Assembly: GCA_021732785.1 (NCBI GenBank)
Contig: JAKFUG010000006.1
Location: forward strand, 124,001 to 188,000
Length of the DNA: 64,000 bases
Reading direction: 5' to 3'
DNA from: Planctomycetaceae bacterium
GTDB lineage: Bacteria; Planctomycetota; Planctomycetia; Planctomycetales; Planctomycetaceae
A program made the translations under genes and the position numbers. This document shows positions 53,865 to 62,723 of the stretch, in pieces (within the stretch, counting starts at the first letter, position 1; the number at the start of each line of letters is the position of its first letter). A model generated the notes under the pieces. It made no database searches. It saw only the letters and a program-made list of their open reading frames with translations, and was not told the origin of the DNA.

Positions 53865-54122
53865 CGGAGGGAATCTTCTTCGCGTGAGCGACCGGGAGTC
53901 AGGTCGAAATCATAAGAGTTCGCCGTGCAATGTATCGGGCGAAAGAAGCTGCGAAAACATTTCGGAAGGGAATTGCACCGATTCACATTCCCAACCCGTC
54001 AAATTCCTTGAGAATCAGACGTTTTTTCCTTTTCAGCGGTTCCGCATCTTGCCATCCTTGTACCGACAACAGTCCAATCGAGGTGAGCCTCGTACGGATG
54101 CAACCCAGCCAGGGAATCGACT
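53865..54122. promoter_or_regulatory. Shared divergent promoter region of the acyl cluster
   Basis: 258 bp between the acyltransferase (minus) and the first ACP (plus). The T-rich stretch around 54011-54035 is followed by AGGGA seven bases before the GTG at 54123. No strong hexamer pair is recognised. Confidence 0.4.
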
Positions 54123-54365
54123 GTGTCCGCCCCGACGGTTCAACATGTGATCGCGCTCATTGAAGAAGCCACGCAATTCCCGCCCGGCGTTCTCGCGCCG
54201 AATACGGCATTGGAAGACTTCAGCGGATGGGATTCCATGGGGATTGTCACGCTGTTCGCGCTGGTACAAACCCATTTCGGAGTCAAGCTCCGGACGGCCG
54301 ATATCGAATTTTGCCTCACCCCCGCGGCAATGACCGAGCACATCACATCGCTCGCCGCAAAATGA
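54123..54365 (+). CDS. Free-standing acyl carrier protein (ACP 1)
   Basis: 80 aa, GTG start with AGGGA 7 nt upstream. The phosphopantetheine site is DFSGWDSMGIVTLF, with Ser in DSM, preceded by the usual helix I and followed by helix III. It would carry the growing acyl chain for the synthases downstream. Sequence differs strongly from ACP 2 at 55600, so the two are probably loaded or used at different steps. Confidence 0.9.
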   Translation: MSAPTVQHVIALIEEATQFPPGVLAPNTALEDFSGWDSMGIVTLFALVQTHFGVKLRTADIEFCLTPAAMTEHITSLAAK

Positions 54366-54499
54366 CAACCACCATCGATTTCACTTGAATAACAGGGCCT
54401 TCGTCTGCATCATCACTGAAGAACACGCTCGCGCAGGCGTATCGACTTTCGGCACATTGGGAACTCGTCGACGGATCGACCTTGCCTGGGCATCACGCC

Positions 54500-55543
54500 A
54501 TGCGTGGGGTGACATTTGATCGACACGGCGGCATTGAAGTCCTGCAATACCGCGAGGACTTGCCGATTCCAGCGATCGGGCCGAACGATGTCCTGATCAA
54601 AATTCATGCCGTGGCGATGAATCATAACTGCCTCTGGGCCCGTCGTGGGTTGCCGGGCATGGACATCCTTTTTCCGCACATGAACGGGACCGACGCCGCG
54701 GGTGTAGTCGCCGAAATGGGTTCGGCGGTGACACAGTGGAAAATCAACGACGAAGTGCTGGTGCATGGCGGGTTTTCGTGCGGCCACTGCGTCGAATGCA
54801 GTCGCGGCCACCCCAGTTTCTGCCCGGAATTCCAGATTTGGGGCTTTCAAACGGGTCCGAATGCCGGTGGTGAGGCGGAATATGCCCGGGTGCCCGCACG
54901 ACATCTCGTCAGCAAGCCCGCCAATCTCAGTTTTGACGAAGCCGCCGCGATTGGCAGCGTGCTTTTGACCGCCTGGCGGATGCTCGTGGTTCGCGCCCAC
55001 ATTCAACCCGGCAATTTTGTCCTCATCTGGGGAGCCGCTGGCGGATTGGGATCCATCGCCATTCAGCTTTGCCGACTCTACGGCGCGAAGTCAATCGCCA
55101 TCGTGAGCGATGACCGCAAGGCCGCGTTCGTCGAGTCGCTGGGGGCCGACTTTGTGATCAATCGCCATACGCAACGGATCAATCGGGAAGTCATGGCCAT
55201 CACTCGCCGGCGCGGCGTGGACATCGTTTTCGAACATACCGGGGCCGAAACCTGGGAAACCAGCACATACTGTCTCAAGTGGGGCGGAACGATCGTGACG
55301 TGTGGAGCGACAACCGGCTTCAAAGCACCGCTCGATATCCGCTTTCTTTGGAACAAGGAACAGAACTACCTCGGTTCCCATTTTGGCAGCGTCTCCGAAA
55401 TGATTGATGCCTTGAAGTTCGCCGCCAGCGGTCAAATCCGGGCGATCATCAGCGACACCTTGCCCTTGTGCGACGTGGCCCGCGGACACGAATTGCTCGA
55501 ACGCGGGGAAGTGTTCGGAAAGATTGTGTTAGTCCCCGAGTGA
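54500..55543 (+). CDS. CCR-like medium-chain reductase
   Basis: 347 aa from ATG 54500 (TTG 54482 also possible). Rossmann segment VLIWGAAGGLGSIAIQL. From memory, several stretches follow crotonyl-CoA carboxylase/reductase rather than ordinary alcohol dehydrogenases: FEHTGAETW, TTGFKAPLDIRFLW and YLGSHFGS. Unlike typical CCR it has four spaced Cys (SCGHCVECSRGHPSFCPE) of the structural-zinc type. It may act as an enoyl reductase on CoA or ACP thioesters. The CCR link rests on remembered motifs and needs an alignment. Confidence 0.78.
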   Translation: MRGVTFDRHGGIEVLQYREDLPIPAIGPNDVLIKIHAVAMNHNCLWARRGLPGMDILFPHMNGTDAAGVVAEMGSAVTQWKINDEVLVHGGFSCGHCVECSRGHPSFCPEFQIWGFQTGPNAGGEAEYARVPARHLVSKPANLSFDEAAAIGSVLLTAWRMLVVRAHIQPGNFVLIWGAAGGLGSIAIQLCRLYGAKSIAIVSDDRKAAFVESLGADFVINRHTQRINREVMAITRRRGVDIVFEHTGAETWETSTYCLKWGGTIVTCGATTGFKAPLDIRFLWNKEQNYLGSHFGSVSEMIDALKFAASGQIRAIISDTLPLCDVARGHELLERGEVFGKIVLVPE

Positions 55544-55599
55544 AGTCTTTGGGACACGAGTTGAGATTCGATGAAACCCACATTGAGAAGGAAGTCACC

Positions 55600-55842
55600 A
55601 TGTCCACTGCTGAAACCGTCAAGCAATTGCTCTTGCGACATTTGGATGCGGATGAGGAAAAAGTCACCCCCACGGCTTTGTTGCGCAGCGAACTAGGGGC
55701 GAAATCGGTTGATTTTGTGGAATTCATCGTCGATTTGGAGAATGAATTTGAAATCGAAATCTCCGAGGAGGACACCGAAGCGTTACGCACGGTTGGCGAT
55801 GTTGTGAACTACATCGAGCAGCGCACGACGGCGCGGACTTAA
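55600..55842 (+). CDS. Free-standing acyl carrier protein (ACP 2)
   Basis: 80 aa, AAGGA 8 nt before the ATG. Phosphopantetheine Ser lies in ELGAKSVDFVEFIVDLE, so the usual DSL is KSV with Ser kept. The helix II acidic face (DLENEFEIEISEEDTEAL) is strongly negative, as for docking to ketosynthases. One base separates it from the FabF-like gene, indicating these two work as a pair. Confidence 0.92.
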   Translation: MSTAETVKQLLLRHLDADEEKVTPTALLRSELGAKSVDFVEFIVDLENEFEIEISEEDTEALRTVGDVVNYIEQRTTART

Positions 55843-55843
55843 C

Positions 55844-57070
55844 ATGCGCATGCACCGCGTCGCCATCACGGGACTGGGCATTGTCAGCAGTCTCGGCAAT
55901 TCCGTCGATGAAGTGCGGGCCTCGTTACAGGCAGGGCGCTCGGGCGTGGAACTCGTGCCGGAACGAGCGTCGCTGGGTTTTCGCAGTCGGCTTGCCGGAA
56001 CGATCAAAAACTTTGTCGCGGAGACGTTTGACCGCGAACACGAACGGCATCTGGGTGATGGCGGCCGGCTGGCGATGTCCGCGGTCATGCAAGCGGTCCG
56101 CGATGCCGATCTTTCCGCGGAGTTGCTGCAGAGCGACCGATGCGGCGCCATCGTCGGGAACTGCGGCAACATGCGGGACATCTACCAGTTCAATCACATA
56201 CGACGGGAGTTGAAGAAAAAACTGCCGGCGTTGGCCCTGGCTCGCAGCATGAATTCCACCGTGTCGGCGAACATCAATGTGATCCTTGGGCTACGGGGAC
56301 AGTGCTATACGGTGTGCGCCGCCTGTGCCTCGGGGGCCATGGCGATCGGTCTGGCAGCGCAATCCATTCGCGCAGGAATGCAGGATCGCATGATCGCGGG
56401 CGCGATCCAGGAAGGTTCGACCGAGTTTGATCTGCTGTTCGAAGCACTCCGGGTCTTCAGTCAGCGCGAAGACATACCAATGCAGGCATCGCGACCATTC
56501 GACCGGCGACGGGATGGGTTGGTGCCGTCTGCCGGAGCCGGCTTCGTCGTCCTGGAAAACTACGAACAGGCCGTGGCTCGCGGGATTCCGATCCACGGCG
56601 AAATCATCGGGTTTGCTTCCAATTCGGACGGTTTCAGCATGACGACTCCGTCCGGCGAAGGAAGCCTCCGTTGCATGCGGATGGCACTCGCCGATGCGGG
56701 CCTCACCCCAGACGCTGTGGACTACATTAATGCCCACGCCACGAGCACGCAGGTGGGCGACACCGTGGAAGCCAACGGAATCCGCGACGTCTTTGGTTCA
56801 CGTCCGTTCGTGAGCTCCACGAAATCGATGACCGGCCATGAAACTGCCGCGTCGGGGGCCACCGAGCTGATCTACACATTACTAATGATGCGGCACAGGT
56901 TCATTGCTCCCAGCATCAATATCGAAGAACTCGATCCGGAATGTGCCGGGATCAATCTGGTGATGAATGAAGCGGTCGAGACACCCATCCGCGTGGCAAT
57001 GAGCAACTCGTTTGGCTTCGGTGGTGTCAACAACGCACTAATTGTTTCGCGTCCGGATGAATCCGTCTGA
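55844..57070 (+). CDS. fabF: FabF-like beta-ketoacyl-ACP synthase (KAS II)
   Basis: 408 aa. The thiolase-fold triad is complete: Cys in VCAACASGAM (~158), His in NAHATSTQ (~298) and His in STKSMTGHETAA (~331). It should catalyse decarboxylative chain extension on ACP. It differs from housekeeping FabF in the gatekeeper stretch and in clustering with two dedicated ACPs, suggesting a secondary pathway. The FabF name is by family; it need not be the primary fatty-acid enzyme. Confidence 0.93.
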   Translation: MRMHRVAITGLGIVSSLGNSVDEVRASLQAGRSGVELVPERASLGFRSRLAGTIKNFVAETFDREHERHLGDGGRLAMSAVMQAVRDADLSAELLQSDRCGAIVGNCGNMRDIYQFNHIRRELKKKLPALALARSMNSTVSANINVILGLRGQCYTVCAACASGAMAIGLAAQSIRAGMQDRMIAGAIQEGSTEFDLLFEALRVFSQREDIPMQASRPFDRRRDGLVPSAGAGFVVLENYEQAVARGIPIHGEIIGFASNSDGFSMTTPSGEGSLRCMRMALADAGLTPDAVDYINAHATSTQVGDTVEANGIRDVFGSRPFVSSTKSMTGHETAASGATELIYTLLMMRHRFIAPSINIEELDPECAGINLVMNEAVETPIRVAMSNSFGFGGVNNALIVSRPDESV

Positions 57071-57091
57071 ACTCCTGGGGACAGCCTCGTC

Positions 57092-58096
57092 GTGAAACCA
57101 TTCTACGTGCGACATCCCGTGCAGATTCGAGCCACCGGGTGCTATCTGCCCGAACTCGTGCTCGACAATGATGCTCTGATTCAACGATTTGGTTTGACGA
57201 TCAACAGCCAGTGGATCGTTGCGCGGACGGGGATTCACAGTCGACACTGGTTGCGCGACGGGGAAACTACATCCGACATGTGTGTGGCTGCCGCGAAGCA
57301 GATTCTCGATCGGGCCGGAGTTCTGCCGTCCCAGGTCGATCGATTGATTCTCGCCACAGGGTCGCCGGATTATCCGAGCCCATCGACCGCGACGATTGTC
57401 GCGCGGAAACTCGGAGCCCGTTGTGCGGCCTTCGATCTCTCCGCCGCCTGTGCGGGATTCCTGTACGGTCTCGATCTGGGAATGGGTGCCATCACCATGG
57501 GAGCGAAAAATGTTTTGGTGATTGCCGCCGATGCGCGCAGCCGCTATCTCAACCCGAAAGATCGTCGCTCGCTGGTCCTGTTCGCCGATGGTGCGGGGGG
57601 CGCGCTGTTAACACCGGGCCATGAAAACGAAGCGGGGTTTTTATCGTTGGTGATTGATGCAGAAGGCCGTGAACGCATGGGGGCGCACATTCCCGCGGGA
57701 GGGGCCGCCCGTCCGACGTCGCAAGCCACGCTCGATGCGCGCGAGCATTACATTCAAGTCGACGGTAAGGATGAAATCTTTGATGCCTTTGTCGGTTACA
57801 CGCGAGAAATCTGTGCGCGCGCCCTTGCCGATGCGGCGTTGACCTGGAACGAGATCGACCTCTTCATCACGCATCAGGGGAATGCGCTGCTGGTGGATGC
57901 CACCGCGAAAGCATTAGGGCTCAATCCTGAGAAAGTCGTCAACACGGTGGCTTATCACGGCAACACGTCCGGTGCGACGGTGCCGATCGCTTTGACCGAA
58001 TCGATTGCCTCCGGTCGCATTCAACCGGGATCGCGCGTGTTGTTGACCGCGGTGGGTGCCGGTTGTACGTTTGGAGCCGCGATCTACCGATTTTGA
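57092..58096 (+). CDS. fabH: FabH-like ketoacyl-ACP synthase III
   Basis: 334 aa, GTG start. Catalytic Cys in DLSAACAGFLYG (~118), His in FITHQGNALLV (HQGN instead of HQAN) and Asn in YHGNTSGAT. These fit an active KAS III that starts chains from an acyl-CoA, or an O-acyl/ester-forming member of the same group. Interacting partners by position are the FabF-like KS and the ACPs. Confidence 0.93.
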   Translation: MKPFYVRHPVQIRATGCYLPELVLDNDALIQRFGLTINSQWIVARTGIHSRHWLRDGETTSDMCVAAAKQILDRAGVLPSQVDRLILATGSPDYPSPSTATIVARKLGARCAAFDLSAACAGFLYGLDLGMGAITMGAKNVLVIAADARSRYLNPKDRRSLVLFADGAGGALLTPGHENEAGFLSLVIDAEGRERMGAHIPAGGAARPTSQATLDAREHYIQVDGKDEIFDAFVGYTREICARALADAALTWNEIDLFITHQGNALLVDATAKALGLNPEKVVNTVAYHGNTSGATVPIALTESIASGRIQPGSRVLLTAVGAGCTFGAAIYRF

Positions 58097-58132
58097 TCGA
58101 TCGCCCTGTCACCCGTATTGGAATTGAAGCGG

Positions 58133-58921
58133 ATGGTTCCCACGTCTTCGGCCTGTCCGACCGCCATCGTGACTGGCGGCGGTCGTGGCATCGGACGAGC
58201 CATTGCCCTGCGGCTTGCGACCGACGGAGCCCGCGTGGTGATCATCGGACGAAATGCCGACCGCTTGCGGGAGACAGCGCAGCTTCTGAATGGCGGGGCT
58301 GCAGGGACCATCGAATGCCTGCCCGGGGATGTTCGTGATGAGGCGTTCTTCAATGACCTTCGTTCGACGGCACCCTCCGTGCAGATTCTCATTCACGGTG
58401 CGGCAGCCTTTGCTCCGTATGCCCTGCTGGAACAGACGCAGGATGACGAATTGGTCCCGGTCTGGGAGACGATTTTCACCGCGGCCCTGCGTTTGACCCG
58501 GCATGTCTTACCTGGCATGAAAGCGCAGCGCTTTGGACGCATCCTCTATCTCGGTTCGGCCGTCGCATCGCTGGGGGGAGCGGGACAAGTCGCCTATGCC
58601 TCCGCCAAGGCTGCACTCGAAGGCTTGATGCGGAGCGTGACCTGCGAATCCGCGATGGACAACATCGCCTGTAATCTGCTGGAACTGGGACTCGTGGAGA
58701 CCGAACGGGTGAAGGAGGCGCTCTCGTCGTCGCAACGGCGTCAACTGGTGAGTCGCATTCCCGCCGGACGTATGGGAACCGTCGCGGAAGTGGCCCATGT
58801 CGTTTCATTTCTGACTTCGACCGGAGCCGGTTACATTCAAGGAGCCGTGATTCCCGTCACGGGCGGTGCCGGACTCGGGCTCACTACTTACAGAGCGGGG
58901 GAGACCCATGCGGATCTCTGA
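58133..58921 (+). CDS. FabG-like short-chain dehydrogenase/reductase
   Basis: 262 aa from ATG 58133 (TTG 58118 possible). NADP motif VTGGGRGIGRAIALRLA, IHGAAAFAPY in place of the common NNAG, catalytic Ser in LGSAVAS and the YxxxK motif YASAKAALEGLM. It would reduce a beta-keto group. Its stop overlaps the ligase start by 14 nt, so the two are co-translated. Confidence 0.9.
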   Translation: MVPTSSACPTAIVTGGGRGIGRAIALRLATDGARVVIIGRNADRLRETAQLLNGGAAGTIECLPGDVRDEAFFNDLRSTAPSVQILIHGAAAFAPYALLEQTQDDELVPVWETIFTAALRLTRHVLPGMKAQRFGRILYLGSAVASLGGAGQVAYASAKAALEGLMRSVTCESAMDNIACNLLELGLVETERVKEALSSSQRRQLVSRIPAGRMGTVAEVAHVVSFLTSTGAGYIQGAVIPVTGGAGLGLTTYRAGETHADL

Positions 58922-60452
58922 AGGCTTGTGGCGTCATGCCCGTTGGTCTCCGGAACAGATCGCGATTCAAGATGGTCGTCGCCGGGTGACATTTGGAGAA
59001 TTCGCGAACGAAGTCCGCGGGCTGTGTCAGTCTCTTCAGAAAAAGGGTGTGAAGCCCGGTGATCGCGTCGCCGTGGTGGCGACGAACTGCATCGAATATG
59101 TGGAATTGTACCTTGCTCTCGGCGAACTCGATGCAATCCTGGTCCCGGTCAACTGGCGGCTGCGACCAAATGAAATGGCTCCGATTCTGAAAGATTCCAC
59201 GGCAACGCTGGTCTTCTTCAGTCCCAAGTTCGAAGCCGCGCTGTCATCCCTCCGCGCGGAACTTCCCCAAGTGCGAGAATGGATGACCATCGGCGAAGAC
59301 GGTCCCCTTCCCTGGGAAGCGCTTTCCGAAACCGAAGCCCCGACGCTCACCGCCTGCAATCCCGATGCGGTGATCATCCAGATGTATACCAGCGGAACAA
59401 CCGGCGCGCCGCGCGGGGCGATGCTGACCCATCGCAATCTGCGGAGCATGGTCGCCAGTTGGCTCATCGAGATGCCCTTGCAACGCGGCGTCGACCGCAG
59501 TTTTCCGGGAACGCCCCTGTTCCACATCGGGGCCGTGATCATTGCGTTGTGCAGTCTCTCATCGGGAAGCACACTCGTGCTCCTTCCCGAGTTTCAACCC
59601 GCAGAAGCGGTCGCCACTCTCGCCGCGGAGGAGATCACGCACGCGCTCTTCGTCCCGGCGATGCTCCGATGGATGTTGCTGGAGTCGCAAATCTCCGAAC
59701 TGAATTTCTCGCATCTGAAAACGATCGTCTACGGTGCGGCTCCCATGCCCGTTCCCCTGTTGCGCGAGGCGATGAGCGTGTTTCACTGCTCGTTCCTGCA
59801 GGGGTATGGATTGACGGAATCCTCCGGAGTTTTGACCGCGTTGCGTCCGGATGACCATTGCTGGCCCACCGAAGAATCCCCCCCGGCGCGATTGGCGTCG
59901 GCCGGTCGCGCGATCTATGCCAGTGAAGTGCGTGTGGTCCATCCCGATGGCAAATCCGTTGCGCCGGGCGAAGTGGGGGAAATCGTGGCTCGGGGTGACA
60001 ACATCATGACGGGTTATTTCGGCATGCCGGAAGCCACGGCATCGGCGCTCCGGGATGGCTGGCTGCACACCGGCGACCTGGCCCGCATTGACGAGCAGGG
60101 ATTCATTTATATTGTCGATCGCCAGAAGGACATGATCATCGTTGGTGGTGAGAACGTCTACCCGCAGGAAGTGGAAGTGGTCCTGCATGGTCACCCGGCG
60201 GTGGCGGATGTCGCCGTGATCGGGATACCGCATGCCGTATGGGGCGAAGAAGTTCTGGCCCTGATCATCCTCCGACCGGAGACACAACCGACCGATCGGG
60301 AGGTCATTCAATTCTGTCGTCAGCAACTGGCCCGTTACAAATGTCCCACAAAAGTGGAATTCCGTGAAACGATTCCGCGTAATGCCGCCGGGAAAATCTT
60401 GAAACGCGAGTTGCGCGCACCGTATTGGATGCAGCAAGAACGTCTCGTTTGA
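58908..60452 (+). CDS. Acyl-CoA/ACP ligase (ANL superfamily)
   Basis: 514 aa from ATG 58908, with GGGGGAG just upstream. All adenylation motifs are intact: P-loop MYTSGTTGAPRGAM, GYGLTESSG, WLHTGDLARIDEQG, the hinge with GGENVYPQEVE and the C-terminal catalytic Lys in RNAAGKILKREL. It should activate a free carboxylic acid as acyl-AMP for transfer to CoA or to one of the ACPs. Substrate cannot be read from sequence. Confidence 0.93.
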   Translation: MRISEGLWRHARWSPEQIAIQDGRRRVTFGEFANEVRGLCQSLQKKGVKPGDRVAVVATNCIEYVELYLALGELDAILVPVNWRLRPNEMAPILKDSTATLVFFSPKFEAALSSLRAELPQVREWMTIGEDGPLPWEALSETEAPTLTACNPDAVIIQMYTSGTTGAPRGAMLTHRNLRSMVASWLIEMPLQRGVDRSFPGTPLFHIGAVIIALCSLSSGSTLVLLPEFQPAEAVATLAAEEITHALFVPAMLRWMLLESQISELNFSHLKTIVYGAAPMPVPLLREAMSVFHCSFLQGYGLTESSGVLTALRPDDHCWPTEESPPARLASAGRAIYASEVRVVHPDGKSVAPGEVGEIVARGDNIMTGYFGMPEATASALRDGWLHTGDLARIDEQGFIYIVDRQKDMIIVGGENVYPQEVEVVLHGHPAVADVAVIGIPHAVWGEEVLALIILRPETQPTDREVIQFCRQQLARYKCPTKVEFRETIPRNAAGKILKRELRAPYWMQQERLV

Positions 60453-60472
60453 ACTTCGTAAGGCGATGATCC

Positions 60473-61522
60473 GTGGCCGACCTGATGAGCCCCTGTTTTT
60501 CTCTCGAAATCGTCGGCACAGGAACGGCCTTTCCTCTGGACCTCGGCTGCGAGGCCGGAGTGGAAATGGATAATGCGGCCCTGCTCGACCGACTGAACGG
60601 CGAAGCCCGGCGAGGAAACGCGAGTCCCCGTTCTCAGCCAGACTTTCAATCCCGGTTGGGCATCGGCCGTCGTCAATGGTTGTTTCCCGAGAAAGGACAT
60701 AGCGGCGATCTCGCGGTGCTCGCCGCTCAGCGAGCACTCACCGCGGCCGATTGCACATTGGCGGATGTCGACCTGTTGATCGCGACCACATCAACGCCGC
60801 ATCGCATTTCGAGTTCTCTGTCGGCGTTCGTGACAAAACAACTCGGTGCGGTCGTCTCTTCGTTTGACATCAAAGCGGGTGGTGCCGGCGCGTTGTTCGC
60901 ATGGCTGACGTCCATCCAGTTTCTTCGACACGAGATTCAATCGGCCTTGATCGTCGCGGCGGAAGTTCCGTCGCACTATCGCGATCCGGACGACCGCACC
61001 GCGACCGCGCTCCTTGGTGACGGGGCCGGAGCACTGTTCTTGCGGCGCACCACATCCGAGTCTCGCTCCATCGGCTTGCTCGGGGGATTTTTTGAAACCG
61101 TGCCCTCGTGCGGGACGCCGTGGACAGTTCCCGGCGCGTTGCCCCCCACTGTCGCCGCATGTGACGCCGGGGCCTACCGGGCTCAGACCAGCGACGCGAC
61201 CTACAACCAACAATTACGGGACCTGCGCGCCGACTTGATTGTCCACTACCGGCAAGCACTGCCATTGCAGGTTCCTTCTACGCGCTGGCTGCTCAGCAAT
61301 GCCCCTTCCCTGAGCCAGGCCCAAACAGAGTTGGCAGTGCTGGAGTGTCCACGGACGGAACTTGAGACTACCCTGCAAGACCACGGTTATCTCGGGTGCG
61401 CCGGCCCGCTGGTGGCATTGCATGAATTGCGAATGTCCCGACGAGTTCAGCCCGAGGACTTGGTGCTCTTCACCGCCGCCGCGGGCGGAATCCATCGCGG
61501 CTGGCTGGCATGGCGGACCTGA
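60473..61522 (+). CDS. KAS III homologue lacking the catalytic Cys
   Basis: 349 aa, GTG start with AAGGCG upstream. The thiolase/KAS III fold is plain (LEIVGTGTAFPLD, LGIGRRQWLFPEKG, LLIATTSTPHRISS, ATALLGDGAGALFL). At the Cys position it reads DIKAGGAGALFAW, Gly replacing Cys. The His (usually THQxN) region reads LLSNAPSLSQAQ and the GN motif reads GYLGCAG. It therefore should not make C-C bonds in the normal way. It could be a structural partner of the FabH-like enzyme or a non-condensing acyltransferase. Confidence 0.85.
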   Translation: MADLMSPCFSLEIVGTGTAFPLDLGCEAGVEMDNAALLDRLNGEARRGNASPRSQPDFQSRLGIGRRQWLFPEKGHSGDLAVLAAQRALTAADCTLADVDLLIATTSTPHRISSSLSAFVTKQLGAVVSSFDIKAGGAGALFAWLTSIQFLRHEIQSALIVAAEVPSHYRDPDDRTATALLGDGAGALFLRRTTSESRSIGLLGGFFETVPSCGTPWTVPGALPPTVAACDAGAYRAQTSDATYNQQLRDLRADLIVHYRQALPLQVPSTRWLLSNAPSLSQAQTELAVLECPRTELETTLQDHGYLGCAGPLVALHELRMSRRVQPEDLVLFTAAAGGIHRGWLAWRT

Positions 61523-61745
61523 TGATTCCGCCTGCGGTAACGCTGTTCTCCATCATGTGAACCTGCAACCATGAGGTTCGTTGAAGGAACGGATCTTGTG
61601 AGTCGGAAGCGATTTCTTTATGAAGCCCAATCTCGCATCGGCATCTGCGATCCTGATTTCGAGTCGGGGTGTAGGGGAGGTGCAACGCCCCGTCTGCGAA
61701 CTCGCACCCGATCGGATCACAGGCTGGCTGGACAGCGGTGTCTCC

Positions 61746-61807
61746 TTTCGCTATGGAGAAGCGAATTGCGTATAATTCGGTCAGGCAGTGTCTAAACAGG
61801 AGGACGG
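61746..61807 (+). promoter_or_regulatory. Probable promoter and ribosome-binding site of cysD
   Basis: A consensus -10 box TATAAT occurs at 61771-61776, 32 bp before the ATG; the -35 is weak (TTTCGC at 61746-61751). AGGAGG (61799-61804) forms a strong ribosome-binding site. The preceding part of the 285-bp space (61523 onward) shows no gene. Confidence 0.5.
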
Positions 61808-62722
61808 ATGATCAGCAGCAGTTACAATTTGACGCATCTGAAAGTCCTTGAGGCGGAAAGCATCCACATCATTCGCGAGGTGGCTGCCGAATTCGAGCGG
61901 CCGGTCATGCTGTATTCCATCGGCAAGGATTCCGCGGTGATGCTGCGGCTGGCGCAGAAGGCGTTTCATCCGGGACGGCTTCCGTTCCCATTGCTGCACG
62001 TTGATACGACGTGGAAGTTCAAGCAAATGATCGAGTTCCGCGATCGATTTTGTCGCGAACAAGGTCTCGACCTGAAAGTTTGGACGAACCAGGAAGGTCT
62101 CGCCCAAGGGATTAACCCATTCGATAGCGGCTCGAAGAAACACACCGATGTCATGAAGACGGTGGCCCTCAAGCAGGCGTTGAACCACTACCAGTTCGAC
62201 GCCGCGTTCGGCGGTGCTCGTCGTGACGAAGAAAAAAGCCGGGCCAAAGAGCGCGTCTACAGCTTCCGCGACAAGCTGCACCAATGGGACCCGAAAAACC
62301 AGCGGCCGGAGTTGTGGAATCTGTACAACAGCAAGGTCAACAAAGGTGAGAGCATCCGCGCCTTCCCGCTGAGCAACTGGACCGAACTGGACGTATGGCA
62401 ATACGTCCACATGGAAAATATCCCCATCGTGCCGCTCTACTTCGCGGATGTCCGTCCGGTTGTCGAACGCGACGGCACGCTTATCATGGTGGACGACGAG
62501 CGGATGCGTTTACTGCCGGGCGAGAAGCCGATGATGAAACGCATCCGTTTCCGCACCTTGGGCTGCTACCCGCTCACGGGAGCCGTTGAAAGCGACGCCA
62601 CGACGCTGCCGGAAATCATCGAGGAGATGCTGCTGGCCAAAAACTCCGAACGTCAGGGCCGGGTGATCGACCACGACGAGACTGGGTCGATGGAACAGAA
62701 GAAACGCGAAGGGTATTTCTGA
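61808..62722 (+). CDS. cysD: Sulfate adenylyltransferase subunit 2
   Basis: 304 aa, strong AGGAGG upstream. PP-loop motif [19 protein letters not shown] (SIGKDS) near 38-55, [28 protein letters not shown] and [11 protein letters not shown] are all characteristic of CysD. With CysN it forms ATP sulfurylase, making adenosine phosphosulfate in sulfate assimilation. The partner lies 454 bp away instead of immediately adjacent because of an inserted small gene. Confidence 0.97.
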   Translation: MISSSYNLTHLKVLEAESIHIIREVAAEFERPVMLYSIGKDSAVMLRLAQKAFHPGRLPFPLLHVDTTWKFKQMIEFRDRFCREQGLDLKVWTNQEGLAQGINPFDSGSKKHTDVMKTVALKQALNHYQFDAAFGGARRDEEKSRAKERVYSFRDKLHQWDPKNQRPELWNLYNSKVNKGESIRAFPLSNWTELDVWQYVHMENIPIVPLYFADVRPVVERDGTLIMVDDERMRLLPGEKPMMKRIRFRTLGCYPLTGAVESDATTLPEIIEEMLLAKNSERQGRVIDHDETGSMEQKKREGYF

Positions 62723-62723
62723 G

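Noticed and set aside
60473-61522. Calling this gene a pseudogene
   Set aside because: The frame is intact over 349 aa with conserved fold motifs elsewhere, so a functional pseudoenzyme is more likely than decay.
61571-61795. Plus-strand open frame of 74 codons before cysD
   Set aside because: Arg/Ser-rich chance composition, no ribosome-binding site and it overlaps the -10 box and leader of cysD.
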